A DNA stretch of 64,000 bases from Methylohalobius crimeensis 10Ki (GCF_000421465.1 NZ_ATXB01000001.1:2201001-2265000); one strand, 5' to 3'. Positions 1-9,383 are shown, numbered from the stretch's first letter. Numbers and translations: made by a program. The notes: a model not told the origin generated them from the sequence alone.

Positions 1-166
1 TGGTATCGGGTTGGGCAATCAATTCGATATCCAAGGTGCGCTCGATTTTGGGAATATCGGGCATGCGGAAACGGATACCGAAAATCAACCCGGCATGCAC
101 CACCAAGGCCACGAGGACCGCGACCAACATTCGATCGGACGGACTGCCGAAGGTCCCTTGGGTCAT
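1..166 (-). CDS. TonB-family energy transducer, N-terminal part (cut by window edge)
   Basis: Reading the minus strand from an ATG at 166 gives 55 codons open to the window edge. They encode a short cytoplasmic start, a hydrophobic helix at about residues 13-32, then a charged periplasmic start. This is the N-terminal anchor expected of TonB proteins, which pass proton-motive energy from ExbB/ExbD to outer-membrane receptors. The ATG overlaps the TGA of gshB (ATGA at 163-166), so the genes are probably translationally coupled. A gshB-tonB pairing is known in Pseudomonas. The diagnostic C-terminal domain lies outside the window, so the family call rests on the anchor and the neighbour. A second, unrelated tonB lies at 18352-19023. 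Confidence 0.7.
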   Translation of the reverse strand, partial: MTQGTFGSPSDRMLVAVLVALVVHAGLIFGIRFRMPDIPKIERTLDIELIAQPDT

Positions 167-1125
167 CGCTTAAGCAATCCTTCGATTTCATTCATCAACT
201 GAGCACTGATATTTAATTTGAATAGTTTATCCAATTCCTGAACGCAAGTGGGGCTCGTCACATTGATTTCGGTGAGATAGTCGCCGATTACGTCGATACC
301 GACGAAGATCAAACCACGCTCGCGCAACTGCGGCCCCACCTGGGCGCAAATCCAGCGGTCGCGGTCGGTCAAGGCCCGCCCCTCGGCCCGTCCGCCGGCG
401 GCCAGATTGCCCCGTAATTCCCCCGACGCCGGCACTCTCGCCAGAGCATGGGGAACCGGCTCTCCGTTAATCAACAGAATACGCTTGTCGCCGGCCGCGA
501 TTTCCGGCAGGTATTTTTGCGCCATCACGAACCGGCGGCCATGGGCGGTCATCAACTCCATAACGACACTGAAGTTGGGATCATCGGGATGCAAGTAGAA
601 AATCGAAGCTCCTCCCATGCCATCCAACGGTTTGAGGATGATCTCCCCCTGCTCGCGCAAAAATTGCCGGAATTGCCGCACATCGCGAGACACCAAGGTG
701 GGTGCGCAACACTGGGGAAACCAAGCGGTGAAGAGTTTTTCATTGGCGTCCCGCAAGGAGCGGGGCTTGTTCACCACCAGCGTACCGCGCTGCTCGGCGC
801 ATTCAAGCAAATAGGTCGCATAAATGTATTCTTGATCGAAGGGAGGATCCTTGCGCATCAAGATCACATCCAAATCATCCAGCGGACGCTCGCATTCTTC
901 CTCGAAGGAATACCATCGCTGCGCATCGCGTTGGAGGGAAAGACGGCGCATGCGCGCATAAGTTCGACCGTCGCGGAGGTAAAGGTCATTCATTTCCATA
1001 TAAAATAAATCCCAACTCCGCGCCTGGGCTTCGAGCAGCAAGGCGAAGGTGGTGTCTTTATGAACTTTGATCTCCCCGATGGGATCCATGACAACGCCGA
1101 GTTCTATATTTGAGCTGGTGGCCAT
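163..1125 (-). CDS. gshB: Glutathione synthetase
   Basis: ATP-dependent ligase joining gamma-glutamylcysteine and glycine, the second step of glutathione synthesis in the cytoplasm. The 320-residue product matches the usual length (about 315). It carries the family start motif LGVVMDPI, the ATP-grasp segment ILKPLDGMGGASIF near residue 163, the glycine-rich GNLAAGGRAEG near 239 and the metal-binding TEINVTSPT near 285. The ATG at 1125 has a GGAGG sequence about 12 bases upstream. The stop overlaps the start of the next gene, a tonB homologue. It is divergent from rpmB. Confidence 0.97.
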   Translation of the reverse strand: MATSSNIELGVVMDPIGEIKVHKDTTFALLLEAQARSWDLFYMEMNDLYLRDGRTYARMRRLSLQRDAQRWYSFEEECERPLDDLDVILMRKDPPFDQEYIYATYLLECAEQRGTLVVNKPRSLRDANEKLFTAWFPQCCAPTLVSRDVRQFRQFLREQGEIILKPLDGMGGASIFYLHPDDPNFSVVMELMTAHGRRFVMAQKYLPEIAAGDKRILLINGEPVPHALARVPASGELRGNLAAGGRAEGRALTDRDRWICAQVGPQLRERGLIFVGIDVIGDYLTEINVTSPTCVQELDKLFKLNISAQLMNEIEGLLKR

Positions 1126-1201
1126 GAAGGAACTTTGCCTCCGCTGATTTCAATCGATTTGGCTTAAGATTGGATGCAAATGGAAATGGTATCATCCTTT
1201 T

Positions 1202-1230
1202 TTGCCGAAACGTCGCATTTGGGTTAAAAT
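1202..1230 (+). promoter_or_regulatory. Predicted sigma-70 promoter of rpmB-rpmG
   Basis: TTGCCG at 1202-1207 and TAAAAT at 1225-1230 are separated by exactly 17 bases and lie 38 bases before the rpmB start. Both boxes are close to the sigma-70 consensus. Predicted only. Confidence 0.6.
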
Positions 1231-1268
1231 TCACCGTTTAAATTCATTGGATAGATCGGGGTTAAACC

Positions 1269-1505
1269 ATGTCCAGAGTGTGTCAAGTAACGGGCAAACG
1301 ACCCATTACCGGCAACAATGTGTCCCATGCCAACAATAAAACCAAGCGGCGTTTTTTGCCCAATCTGCACGAGCACCGGTTTTGGGTGGAAAGCGAGAAC
1401 CGCTGGGTTAAACTGCGGATCTCCAGCCAAGGTATGCGCATCATCGACAAAAAAGGCATTGACGTGGTGCTGGCCGACATGCGTCAGCGCGGCATCAAGA
1501 TCTAA
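1269..1505 (+). CDS. rpmB: 50S ribosomal protein L28
   Basis: 78-residue basic protein with the canonical L28 start ([20 protein letters not shown]) and the [12 protein letters not shown] segment. Full length for the family. It is part of the large ribosomal subunit. The next gene is rpmG, 23 bases downstream, the usual bacterial rpmB-rpmG operon. A GGGG stretch precedes the ATG as a weak ribosome-binding site, and a good sigma-70 promoter lies at 1202-1230. Confidence 0.98.
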   Translation: MSRVCQVTGKRPITGNNVSHANNKTKRRFLPNLHEHRFWVESENRWVKLRISSQGMRIIDKKGIDVVLADMRQRGIKI

Positions 1506-1528
1506 CTTACCTTCAGAGGTCACATAGC

Positions 1529-1684
1529 ATGCGGGATAAAATCAAGCTCGTCTCGACAGCCGGTACCGGCTATTACTACACCACCACCAAAAACAAGCGC
1601 ACCACGCCCGACAAGCTGGAATTCAAAAAATACGATCCGGTGGTTCGCAAACACGTGGTTTTTAAAGAAGCCAAAATCAAATAA
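1529..1684 (+). CDS. rpmG: 50S ribosomal protein L33
   Basis: 51 codons from ATG 1529 to TAA 1684. The product starts [20 protein letters not shown] and ends FKEAKIK, the classic L33 pattern. It lacks the four-residue MAKG extension of the E. coli protein, so it begins at the second half of that N-terminus. An AGAGG ribosome-binding site lies at 1515-1519. It lacks the CXXC zinc motifs of the zinc-binding L33 type, so it is the zinc-independent form. A strong hairpin follows at 1689-1718. Confidence 0.97.
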   Translation: MRDKIKLVSTAGTGYYYTTTKNKRTTPDKLEFKKYDPVVRKHVVFKEAKIK

Positions 1685-1688
1685 TTTT

Positions 1689-1718
1689 CTCCCCCGCAGC
1701 TCCCAGGTTGCGGGGGAG
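1689..1718 (+). terminator. Rho-independent terminator after rpmG
   Basis: Perfect 10-base-pair inverted repeat CTCCCCCGCA / TGCGGGGGAG with a 10-base loop, five bases after the rpmG stop. The downstream sequence is only moderately T-rich. The minus-strand gene ending at 1727 converges on it, so it may serve both directions. Confidence 0.7.
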
Positions 1719-1726
1719 ACTGTTTG

Positions 1727-3727
1727 TTATTGAGCGAATAGCTCCCCCGTTTCCGTCGCCGCGCCCTCTTCCTCGCCCAGCGACTGGACAGGCGCTCCGT
1801 ATTCCGGCGTCGTTTGCGCCGCATCATCGGCGAACAAATTCGAATCTTCCACCTCAGCCGGCGCCTCAATTTTTGCGCTCTCACTTCGCGCCGGCGGCTC
1901 AGACACAGCCGCACTATCCGCCTGCCCCCATCCCTGCAACCAATGGCGACCGCTCTCGGTTTGCAAGCCAATTCCCAATCCCGCCAGGCTTATCAACACG
2001 CCCACCAACAACCACAAGGCTTGAGAAAACCAGTGACCGGAAGCGTGCCGAATGGATGGGGGCGGCGGATTAAGCGGTAGCTTCTCGGGATTCACCGGTA
2101 CCAATCCGGACGGCAAGGCGGCCGTCGAATGGGTTGATTCCATCTCCTTTCTTAGGCGATCGCATTCTTGGCGGCTTGCTTCCACCTGGCGGCGCATGGC
2201 GGTCACATCCTCGTCCGCTTGCTCGCGCACCATGGCAAGCTCGCTCTGCAAGGCTTGAATGACCTCGTTCTCATCCTCGGCTTGGGCTGCTTCCCAATAC
2301 TGGCGGATCACTTCCTCCAAATCCGATATCCGGCGACGCAAGGTTTTAGTTGTTGTTTCCAATTCCTCCTTTTCTCGCCGCAAGCCTTTTATTTCCGCCT
2401 TCAATTTTTGATCCGAAACACTTGCCGGCGGTGGTGCCTGTCCTTGCTCGCGCGCTTTTTTTCTCTCTCTAAGCGCATCGTCATTTCGATTACCTTCAAG
2501 CTCGAATCGGGAGACCACGTCTTCTTGCGTCTCCTTCTCCAAGATATCATCGGCGGCAGGTTCCGAGCTTTCCTGAACAATCTTGCCGGCCTCCCCTTTC
2601 TCCTCAACCACCGGAGAAAAGGCGATGGTTGCGGCGGTTTCCGAATCATCCATTCGGTCATTGAAGGACCGACCTTCTTCCTGCAAGCACTTTTCCGGTA
2701 CGTTGGTCAATCCGCCCGTCAACGCCGCGGCTTCGAAACCGAAACGCAACAGGAGGAAAGTCGCCGCAACGCTCACCCCCCCCTGATCGCACACCAAAAT
2801 ATACCGGCGTTGACGTTGCAGTCCGCCCAATTGCATTCTCAGGGAAAAGAAGGGAATATTGAGGCTTCCCTCCAGATGATTGCGCCGATAACTCTCGCTA
2901 TCGCGCACATCCAACCAGACCGCTCCCTGTTCCACCTCGCGAAAGGCCGACTCGAAACTGACCTTCTCCAATACCGGCTCCACCACCAAAGACAAAAAAT
3001 CGTCCTTTTCCAAGCGCATCACGACGCCATCGGTGAGCATGGTCACATCCACCGCCCGGGGCTGCCCGGAAAGCAATGCATCCTCGCCGAACATATCTCC
3101 CGGCCGGAATTCCGCCAATTTAATCTCGCGCGCGTTGGGATGTGGCCTGCGGGTTACCCGGCATTTACCGGCTCGGAGAATATAGAGCGCGTCTCCGTAA
3201 TCGCCTTGAGCGATGACTTTCTCCCCACGACTGACTTCCATTTCTTGCAAGCGCGAGAGCACTTTTTGCAGATTACTCGCCGGCAGGCGTTGAAATATCG
3301 GCGATTTAAATAATTTGGTCATCCAGTCGGTGGTTTCTTCCATTTCTTTTTCCGGCTGGGACTGCATTTCCTCGTCTTGATAATGTTCCATAGGCTTCAA
3401 GCGTCGATGATCGATACGAATATAGCGAAGCTCCGTCAGCGCTCTGGCCGCCAGTTTTCGCGGCACTTGATGGGCGAGTGGAAAACGGGCGGCGTCGCTG
3501 GCGCCGCTAACTTGCTCCATGAGGATTCCATCCGCTTCCAATGCCACTTCCCCTTCCAGAAGATAAATCCAATCCGGATCCTCTTCTCCCCGCTGAAAAA
3601 GGACTTCTCCCGGGGCCGCCTCATTGATCGCCAACTGCTTACACAACTGTTCGCAGCGAGCTTGAGGCAATAAATGCAATGGAATCAAACGCCGTACATA
3701 CGGATACAATTCGGATAGGGTGCTCAC
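1727..3727 (-). CDS. Membrane-anchored cyclic-nucleotide-binding / rhodanese / coiled-coil protein
   Basis: 666 residues, GTG start at 3727 with GGGAGGAG upstream. There is a divergent cNMP-binding-like fold at about 15-115 and a clearer cNMP-binding domain at about 147-250 (GEKVIAQGDYGDALYILRAG, FRPGDMFGEDALLSGQPRA). A rhodanese domain follows at about 255-350 with the active-site-like loop CDQGGVS retaining its cysteine. Next come an acidic linker, a coiled coil at about 425-530, one membrane helix near 565-587 (ALWLLVGVLISLAGLGIGL) and an acidic tail. It probably senses a cyclic nucleotide or redox state at the inner membrane. Ligand and output are unknown. A run of eight G on the coding strand lies at the rhodanese loop (2776-2783). 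Confidence 0.8.
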   Translation of the reverse strand: MSTLSELYPYVRRLIPLHLLPQARCEQLCKQLAINEAAPGEVLFQRGEEDPDWIYLLEGEVALEADGILMEQVSGASDAARFPLAHQVPRKLAARALTELRYIRIDHRRLKPMEHYQDEEMQSQPEKEMEETTDWMTKLFKSPIFQRLPASNLQKVLSRLQEMEVSRGEKVIAQGDYGDALYILRAGKCRVTRRPHPNAREIKLAEFRPGDMFGEDALLSGQPRAVDVTMLTDGVVMRLEKDDFLSLVVEPVLEKVSFESAFREVEQGAVWLDVRDSESYRRNHLEGSLNIPFFSLRMQLGGLQRQRRYILVCDQGGVSVAATFLLLRFGFEAAALTGGLTNVPEKCLQEEGRSFNDRMDDSETAATIAFSPVVEEKGEAGKIVQESSEPAADDILEKETQEDVVSRFELEGNRNDDALRERKKAREQGQAPPPASVSDQKLKAEIKGLRREKEELETTTKTLRRRISDLEEVIRQYWEAAQAEDENEVIQALQSELAMVREQADEDVTAMRRQVEASRQECDRLRKEMESTHSTAALPSGLVPVNPEKLPLNPPPPSIRHASGHWFSQALWLLVGVLISLAGLGIGLQTESGRHWLQGWGQADSAAVSEPPARSESAKIEAPAEVEDSNLFADDAAQTTPEYGAPVQSLGEEEGAATETGELFAQ

Positions 3728-3930
3728 CTAATCCGTGCTCCTCCCTTGCAGCATCTCGTTATTTTTTCATCGCTGACTGACAATGAAATTTTTAATCAAA
3801 CCCGGAACTCACGTGGTGTCCGGCGGGGAAAGATTTAACCTCCCCCCTTAATAATAATGCCCTTGCAGGTAAATCTAGCCTAGCATTAAAAGAGACATCC
3901 ACTTTTTACGAAAATTTCAGGACTCCGTCA

Positions 3931-3963
3931 CCAAAAACAAAGAGGGCGTCCGAAGACGCCCTC
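3931..3963 (-). terminator. Rho-independent terminator of the tkt-fba-fba operon
   Basis: On the minus strand: GAGGGCGTC, a TTCG tetraloop, GACGCCCTC, then TTTGTTTTTGG. The nine-pair stem with a UUCG loop and a T-tract lies 34 bases after the fba stop at 3997. Confidence 0.93.
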
Positions 3964-3996
3964 ATCCGACTTGCAAAATTCCTAAAAAACGGGATA

Positions 3997-5061
3997 TTAG
4001 CGCACTTTCGGATCCAGTTCACCGGAAGCATACTTTTTATAGGTATCTTCCAGGTTGATCGGCTTGATTTTGGAGCCGTTACCGGCGCAACCGAAAGCCT
4101 CATAGCGCGCCTTGCAGATTTCCTTCATGGCTTGAGTCGCCACGGCAAAGATCTTGCGCGGGTCGAACTGCTTGGGGTTTTCCGCCATGAATTTGCGCAT
4201 CGCCCCCGTGGAGGCCATCCGCAAATCGGTATCGATGTTCACCTTGCGTACCCCGTGCTTGATGCCTTCGACCACTTCTTCCACGGGGACCCCGTAAGTC
4301 TGCCCCATGTCGCCGCCATAGGCATTGATGATTTCCAGCCAATCCTGCGGCACCGAAGAGGAGCCGTGCATCACCAGGTGGGTGTCGGGAATCCGCGCAT
4401 GGATTTCCTTGATGCGGTCGATGGCAAGAATATCGCCCGTCGGCGGACGGGTAAACTTGTACGCGCCGTGGCTGGTGCCGATAGCGATCGCCAGGGCATC
4501 CACCTTGGTTTTTTTGACGAAATCGGCCGCCTCATTGGGGTCGGTGAGAAGCATCTCCTTGGTCAGTTGACCTTCCGCGCCGACGCCGTCTTCCTTGCCC
4601 GCCTGCATGGTTTCCAGCGATCCCAGGCAACCCAGTTCGCCTTCCACCGAGACGCCGCAGGAATGGGCCATTTCCACCACTTTGGCGGTCACTTCCACGT
4701 TGTATTCGTAGGAAGCCGGGGTCTTGGCGTCCGGCATCAGGGAGCCGTCCATCATCACCGAGCTGAATCCGGATTGGATCGAGCGCGCGCACACGCCGGG
4801 GTCGGCGCCGTGGTCCTGGTGCAGCACCACGGGAACATCGGGCCACTGCTCTAACGCCGCCACAATCAGATGGCGCAAAAACGGCTCGCCCGCGTATTTG
4901 CGCGCGCCGGCCGAAGCCTGCATGATCACCGGGCTATCCACTTCGGACGCCGCGTCCATGATGGAATGCACCTGCTCCATGTTGTTCACGTTGAATGCCG
5001 GCACGCCATAGCCGTTCTCGGCGGCATGATCGAGTAATTGTCTAAGGGTGATAAGTGCCAT
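3997..5061 (-). CDS. fba: Class II fructose-bisphosphate aldolase, copy 1
   Basis: 354 residues. It cleaves or forms fructose-1,6-bisphosphate and, in Calvin-type members, sedoheptulose-1,7-bisphosphate. It carries the class II zinc-aldolase segments [11 protein letters not shown] near residue 78, [13 protein letters not shown] near 138, HGSSSVP near 238 and [10 protein letters not shown] near 275. It is a close paralogue of the adjacent copy (5168-6214). The most visible difference is a longer loop after SLETM ([13 protein letters not shown] against DKGDELT). GAGGAAA precedes the ATG. It is the last gene of the tkt-fba-fba run, with a hairpin in the 106-base gap before it and a terminator after it. 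Functional divergence from copy 2 cannot be read from the sequence. Confidence 0.95.
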   Translation of the reverse strand: MALITLRQLLDHAAENGYGVPAFNVNNMEQVHSIMDAASEVDSPVIMQASAGARKYAGEPFLRHLIVAALEQWPDVPVVLHQDHGADPGVCARSIQSGFSSVMMDGSLMPDAKTPASYEYNVEVTAKVVEMAHSCGVSVEGELGCLGSLETMQAGKEDGVGAEGQLTKEMLLTDPNEAADFVKKTKVDALAIAIGTSHGAYKFTRPPTGDILAIDRIKEIHARIPDTHLVMHGSSSVPQDWLEIINAYGGDMGQTYGVPVEEVVEGIKHGVRKVNIDTDLRMASTGAMRKFMAENPKQFDPRKIFAVATQAMKEICKARYEAFGCAGNGSKIKPINLEDTYKKYASGELDPKVR

Positions 5062-5120
5062 TCAAATTTCCTCGTTGATTGAGTGATTGCCTGAGTCCAG
5101 GCATTCGCTTTTAAGATAGG

Positions 5121-5145
5121 CTCCGGGTGCAAGACGCACCCGGAG
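5121..5145 (-). promoter_or_regulatory. Intercistronic hairpin between the two fba genes
   Basis: Perfect 10-base-pair inverted repeat (CTCCGGGTGC / GCACCCGGAG) with a 5-base loop, 22 bases after the stop of fba copy 2. On the minus strand it is followed by CCTATCTTAAAA, not a T-tract. It is therefore more likely an mRNA-stabilising or processing hairpin, or a leaky terminator setting the ratio of the two aldolases. Confidence 0.6.
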
Positions 5146-5167
5146 ATAGGGGGTAAGTCGCGCTGGG

Positions 5168-6214
5168 TTACTTGATGCGGGGATCCAAGTCACCGGCGGC
5201 ATAGCGCTTGACCACATCGTCGATGAGAACGGGTTTGATCTTGGATGCATTCCCCGCGCAACCGAAGGCTTCGTAACGCGCCTTGCAGATATCCTTCATG
5301 GCCTGGGTGGCCGCCGCGAATATCTTGCGCGGATCGAACTGCTTGGGATTTTCCGCCATCAGCTTGCGCATCGCGCCGGTGGATGCCAGACGCAGATCGG
5401 TGTCGATATTCACCTTGCGCACGCCGTGCTTGATGCCTTCGACCACTTCTTCCACCGGTACCCCGTAGGCTTCGCCGATGTCTCCGCCGTACTCGTGGAT
5501 CGTCTTGACCCATTCCTGAGGCACCGAGGAAGAACCGTGCATCACCAGATGGGTATCCGGGATCCGGGCGTGGATCGCCTTGATCCGGTCGATCGCCAGG
5601 ACTTCTCCCGTCGGCGGCTTGGTGAATTTGTACGCCCCGTGACTGGTGCCGATGGCGACCGCCAAGGCATCCACCTTGGTCTGCTTGACGAAATCGGCGG
5701 CTTGCTCCGGGTCGGTCAGGAGCATGTCTTCGGTGAGCTCGTCGCCCTTATCCGATTTCATGGTTTCCAAGGATCCCAGACATCCCAGCTCGCCTTCCAC
5801 CGAAACCCCGCAGGCGTGGGCCATCTCCACCACCTTGGAAGTCACTTCCAGGTTGTATTCGTAACTGGAGGGCGTTTTCATATCCGGCATCAAGGAACCG
5901 TCCATCATCACCGAAGTGAATCCGGACTGGATCGAACGTGCGCACACGCCGGGATCGGCGCCGTGGTCCTGGTGCAGGACCACGGGAATATGAGGCCACT
6001 GCTCCAGCGCCGCATGCACCATATGACGAATAAAGGTCTCCCCGGCATACTTGCGGGCCCCGGCCGATACTTGCATAAGCACCGGACTGTCGACCTCCGC
6101 CGCCGCTTCCATGATGGAATGCACCTGCTCCATGTTGTTGATATTGAAGGACGGCACACCGTAGCCGTTTTCCGCGGCATGATCGAGCAATTGCCTTAAG
6201 GTAATGAGTGCCAT
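5168..6214 (-). CDS. fba: Class II fructose-bisphosphate aldolase, copy 2
   Basis: 348 residues from the ATG at 6214. An in-frame TTG at 6220 is rejected because an AGGAGG at 6221-6226 gives ideal 6-base spacing to the ATG and would abut the TTG. The zinc-aldolase motifs match copy 1 ([24 protein letters not shown]) and the sequence is largely collinear with it. It lies 23 bases after the tkt stop, so the two are almost certainly co-transcribed. Aldolase next to transketolase is typical of Calvin-cycle (cbbA-cbbT) and ribulose-monophosphate gene clusters. Confidence 0.95.
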   Translation of the reverse strand: MALITLRQLLDHAAENGYGVPSFNINNMEQVHSIMEAAAEVDSPVLMQVSAGARKYAGETFIRHMVHAALEQWPHIPVVLHQDHGADPGVCARSIQSGFTSVMMDGSLMPDMKTPSSYEYNLEVTSKVVEMAHACGVSVEGELGCLGSLETMKSDKGDELTEDMLLTDPEQAADFVKQTKVDALAVAIGTSHGAYKFTKPPTGEVLAIDRIKAIHARIPDTHLVMHGSSSVPQEWVKTIHEYGGDIGEAYGVPVEEVVEGIKHGVRKVNIDTDLRLASTGAMRKLMAENPKQFDPRKIFAAATQAMKDICKARYEAFGCAGNASKIKPVLIDDVVKRYAAGDLDPRIK

Positions 6215-6237
6215 AACCAACCTCCTTCTCTAAACGT

Positions 6238-8250
6238 TTATTGGTTTGCGAGAACCTCGTTGACCGTTTTGACGACGTTGTCCACGGTGAAGCCGAATTC
6301 TTTCATCAGCAGGCCGCCGGGCGCCGATTCGCCAAACCGGTCGAGGCCGATCACCTTACCACCGAGCCCCACATATTTGTACCAGCCATCGGTGGCGCCG
6401 GCTTCCACCGCCACCCGGGCGGTGACATCGGCGGGCAATACCGATTCCTTATATGCCGAGCTCTGGGCTTCGAAAATGTCCGCGCAGGGCATGGAGACGA
6501 CCCGGACTTTCTTACCTTCCGCACCCAGCTGCTTGGCCGCTTCGTCGGCCAGATGGACCTCGGAACCGGTGGCGATGATGATCGCGTCCGGCTTGCCCTC
6601 GCATTCCCGAAGGATATATCCGCCTTGGCTGATGGCTTCGATCTGTTCCGGCGTCCGCTCCAAATGCGGAATGCCTTGACGGGTCAAGGCCATCGCGGAG
6701 GGACCGTCCTGACGGTTGACCGCATCGCGCCATGCGACCGCCGTTTCCACCACGTCTCCCGGGCGCCAGAAATGCAGATTGGGAATGAGGCGCAAGGAAG
6801 CGTGCTGTTCCACCGGTTGGTGGGTGGGGCCGTCTTCCCCGAGACCGATGGAATCGTGGGTCAGCACGTAGATCACCGGCAGCTTCATCAGCGCCGACAT
6901 GCGGATACCGTTGCGGGCGTAGTCTGAGAAAATTTCGAAGGTCCCGCCGTACGGCCGGAAACCGCCGTGCAGCGCAATCCCGTTCATAAGCGCGGCCATG
7001 CCGAACTCCCGCACGCCATAATGGATGTAATTGCCGTCCTCATGGCTGTTGCCCGGATAGTTCAGAACCTTGCAGCCTTTCCAGTTAGTGTTGTTGGAAC
7101 CGGTCAAGTCGGCCGAACCGCCCAAGAATTCCGGCAAGCTCGGAGCATAGGCATTCAAAGCGGCCTGGGAAGCCTTGCGGGTAGCCACGGTTTCGGCCTT
7201 GGAATCCACCTCGGCGATATAGGCCTGGGCGATCTGGGACCAATCCTTGGGAAGCTCGCCCTTGAGCCGGCGTTCCAGCTCCGCGGCCAACTCGGGATAA
7301 TCCGCCCGATACGCTTCCATCCGTTGCTGCCATTCCTTTTCCCACTCGGCGCCTTTTTCGCGCGCGTCCCAGCCTGCGTAAATTTCCTGCGGCACCTCGA
7401 AAGGCGGGTGATTCCAACCCAACACTTCTCGCGCCAAGTTGATTTCATCGTCACCCAAGGGGGCACCGTGACATTCTTCCTTCCCTTGCTTGTTGGGGGA
7501 ACCGTAGCCGATGATGGTTTTGCAGCAGATCAGAGTGGGTTTGTCGGTGACGCTGCGGGCCTCCTCGATGGCCGCTTTGACGGCGTCGGCGCTGTGACCG
7601 TCCACACCGCGCACCACGTGCCAACCATAAGCTTCGAACCGCTTGGGCGTATCGTCGGCGAACCAACCTTCCACTTCACCGTCGATGGAGATGCCGTTGT
7701 CGTCCCAGAAGGCCACCAATTTACCCAGCTTCAAGGTGCCGGCCAAGGCGCAGGACTCATGGGAAACCCCTTCCATCATGCAGCCGTCGCCCAGGAAAGC
7801 ATACGTATAATGGTCGATAATGTTGTGGGCATCGCGGTTGAATTGCGCAGCCAAAATCTTTTCCGCCAGGGCCATACCGACGGCATTGGCGATCCCCTGC
7901 CCCAGCGGGCCGGTGGTGGTTTCCACGCCGGGGGCATAACCGTACTCGGGGTGACCCGGCGTTTTGGAGTGCAGTTGACGGAAATTCTTGAGCTCTTCCA
8001 ACGGCAGGTCGTAACCGGTCAGATGCAAAAGCGAGTAGACCAGCATCGAACCATGGCCGTTGGACAGGACAAACCGGTCGCGGTTGGCCCACTTCGGATT
8101 ACCGGGGTTGTGGCGCAGATAGTCGTTCCAAAGCACTTCGGCGATATCCGCCATACCCATCGGCGCGCCCGGATGTCCGGACTTTGCTTGTTGAACCGCG
8201 TCCATGGACAGGGCGCGGACGGCATTTGCAAGCTCTCGGCGTGAAGGCAT
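6238..8250 (-). CDS. tkt: Transketolase
   Basis: 670 residues, full length. Thiamine-diphosphate enzyme moving two-carbon units between sugar phosphates. It shows [21 protein letters not shown] near residue 60 (20 residues quoted), the cofactor motif [13 protein letters not shown] near 155 and [14 protein letters not shown] near 470. GGGAGGGAG precedes the ATG. It is the first gene of the tkt-fba-fba unit and is divergent from a CbbR-type regulator across 188 bases, the standard arrangement for CbbR control of Calvin-cycle genes. Confidence 0.96.
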   Translation of the reverse strand: MPSRRELANAVRALSMDAVQQAKSGHPGAPMGMADIAEVLWNDYLRHNPGNPKWANRDRFVLSNGHGSMLVYSLLHLTGYDLPLEELKNFRQLHSKTPGHPEYGYAPGVETTTGPLGQGIANAVGMALAEKILAAQFNRDAHNIIDHYTYAFLGDGCMMEGVSHESCALAGTLKLGKLVAFWDDNGISIDGEVEGWFADDTPKRFEAYGWHVVRGVDGHSADAVKAAIEEARSVTDKPTLICCKTIIGYGSPNKQGKEECHGAPLGDDEINLAREVLGWNHPPFEVPQEIYAGWDAREKGAEWEKEWQQRMEAYRADYPELAAELERRLKGELPKDWSQIAQAYIAEVDSKAETVATRKASQAALNAYAPSLPEFLGGSADLTGSNNTNWKGCKVLNYPGNSHEDGNYIHYGVREFGMAALMNGIALHGGFRPYGGTFEIFSDYARNGIRMSALMKLPVIYVLTHDSIGLGEDGPTHQPVEQHASLRLIPNLHFWRPGDVVETAVAWRDAVNRQDGPSAMALTRQGIPHLERTPEQIEAISQGGYILRECEGKPDAIIIATGSEVHLADEAAKQLGAEGKKVRVVSMPCADIFEAQSSAYKESVLPADVTARVAVEAGATDGWYKYVGLGGKVIGLDRFGESAPGGLLMKEFGFTVDNVVKTVNEVLANQ

Positions 8251-8359
8251 ATTCTCCCTCCCTTATCGTTTATTCATCGAAGATCATCTAGCACCTCTCC
8301 CAGAGAGGCGCAATAACCGATACATTTTAGCCCGAATCTTGGCACTATAGCCGGAATCC

Positions 8360-8371
8360 GTTATAAATAAC
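8360..8371. promoter_or_regulatory. Palindrome in the tkt-cbbR intergenic region
   Basis: GTTATAAATAAC is a perfect palindrome with a 2-base centre, midway between the divergent starts. It could be a regulator half-site or part of a promoter. AT-rich palindromes here are plausible operators for the adjacent LysR protein, but no binding data exist. Confidence 0.4.
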
Positions 8372-8394
8372 AGTCAATGTTTTTTCAATTAAAC

Positions 8395-8409
8395 ATAAGA
8401 AATTCTTAT
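8395..8409. promoter_or_regulatory. Candidate LysR-type (CbbR) operator, T-N11-A dyad
   Basis: ATAAGAAATTCTTAT is a perfect 7-base inverted repeat around one central A. It contains T at 8396 and A at 8408, fitting the T-N11-A rule for LysR boxes. It lies 29 bases upstream of the cbbR start, where such regulators usually bind to repress themselves and activate the divergent operon. Confidence 0.55.
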
Positions 8410-8438
8410 TGCTACCGGCATTGATATAACATTGATGT

Positions 8439-9347
8439 ATGAATATCACTTTACGCCAGTTGCAAGTTTTCGAAAAAGTCGCCCGGCGCATGAGTTTCAC
8501 CCGGGCAGCCGAGGAATTATACTTGACCCAGCCGGCAGTCTCCATGCAGATCAAGCAATTAGAGGAAAGTGTCGGCCTGCCCTTATTCGAACGCCTGGGG
8601 AAACGACTGTTTCTCACCGAAGCCGGCCGAGAAATCTATCGCCTCAGCCGCACCATCGCGGCTCAATTGGAGGAAACCGGCCAAACCCTGGAAGCCCTCA
8701 AAGGCACCGAGGGGGGGACCTTGACGATTTCCGTGGTAAGCACGGTGCACTATTTCGCGATTCGGGCGCTCGCCAGCCATTGCCGCAAGCACCCCAAGGT
8801 CCGAATCGATCTAAGAGTCACCAACCGCAGGGGACTATTGCAGTTATTGGAGGAGAACGCCACCGACCTGGCTTTGATGGGGAAACCCCCGGCGGACTGG
8901 GATCTGATCGCCGAACCGTTCATGGACAATCCCCTGGTAGTGATCGCCCCCCACGCCCATCCCCTTACTCGGCGGCGAAGAATTCCCCTCGCCGAACTGG
9001 AAAATCAGACCTTTCTCATCCGGGAAGAGGGATCGGGCACCCGCAGCGCCGTCGAAGCTTTTTTCAACCGCCGCGGGATCGCCATCACCGGCAGCATGGA
9101 AATGAACACCAACACCGCCATCATTCACGGGGTGGAGGCGGGGTTGGGGCTCGGAATCGTTTCCTTGCATACCATCCAACGGGAACTCCAAGACAAGCGC
9201 TTGGCGGTCTTGGATGTGGAGTCGTTTCCAATCGTTCGAAAATGGTATCTTGCCCACCGCAGCGGCAAGAAACTATCGCGCGCCGCTCAGGCGTTTAAGC
9301 AATTCGTTCAACAAAACGCCTGGCAACTCATGGAAACCGGGGGATAG
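8439..9347 (+). CDS. cbbR: LysR-family transcriptional regulator, CbbR type
   Basis: 302 residues. N-terminal winged helix-turn-helix at about 1-62 (FTRAAEELYLTQPAVSMQIK, then GLPLFERLGKRLFLTEAGR). The effector-binding domain covers about 90-295, with the CbbR-like segment FLIREEGSGTR near 190. CbbR proteins activate Calvin-cycle operons in response to metabolites such as NADPH or RuBP. The divergent tkt-fba-fba operon and the dyad at 8395-8409 support this assignment. LysR subfamilies are hard to separate by eye, so the symbol is less certain than the family. It converges on fbp with 36 bases between stops. Confidence 0.85.
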   Translation: MNITLRQLQVFEKVARRMSFTRAAEELYLTQPAVSMQIKQLEESVGLPLFERLGKRLFLTEAGREIYRLSRTIAAQLEETGQTLEALKGTEGGTLTISVVSTVHYFAIRALASHCRKHPKVRIDLRVTNRRGLLQLLEENATDLALMGKPPADWDLIAEPFMDNPLVVIAPHAHPLTRRRRIPLAELENQTFLIREEGSGTRSAVEAFFNRRGIAITGSMEMNTNTAIIHGVEAGLGLGIVSLHTIQRELQDKRLAVLDVESFPIVRKWYLAHRSGKKLSRAAQAFKQFVQQNAWQLMETGG

Positions 9348-9383
9348 CAGACAAAAGCGCCCCCCTCAATCACCGCTTCGATT

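Noticed and set aside
2168-3313. 381-codon plus-strand open frame opposite the cNMP-binding protein gene
   Set aside because: Shadow frame with unnatural composition; the opposite strand has clear domains.
6215-6220. TTG start two codons upstream for fba copy 2
   Set aside because: It abuts the AGGAGG site, leaving no spacing; the ATG at 6214 has ideal spacing and matches the paralogue.
6967-8244. 425-codon plus-strand open frame opposite tkt
   Set aside because: Shadow of transketolase; no domain or ribosome-binding site.
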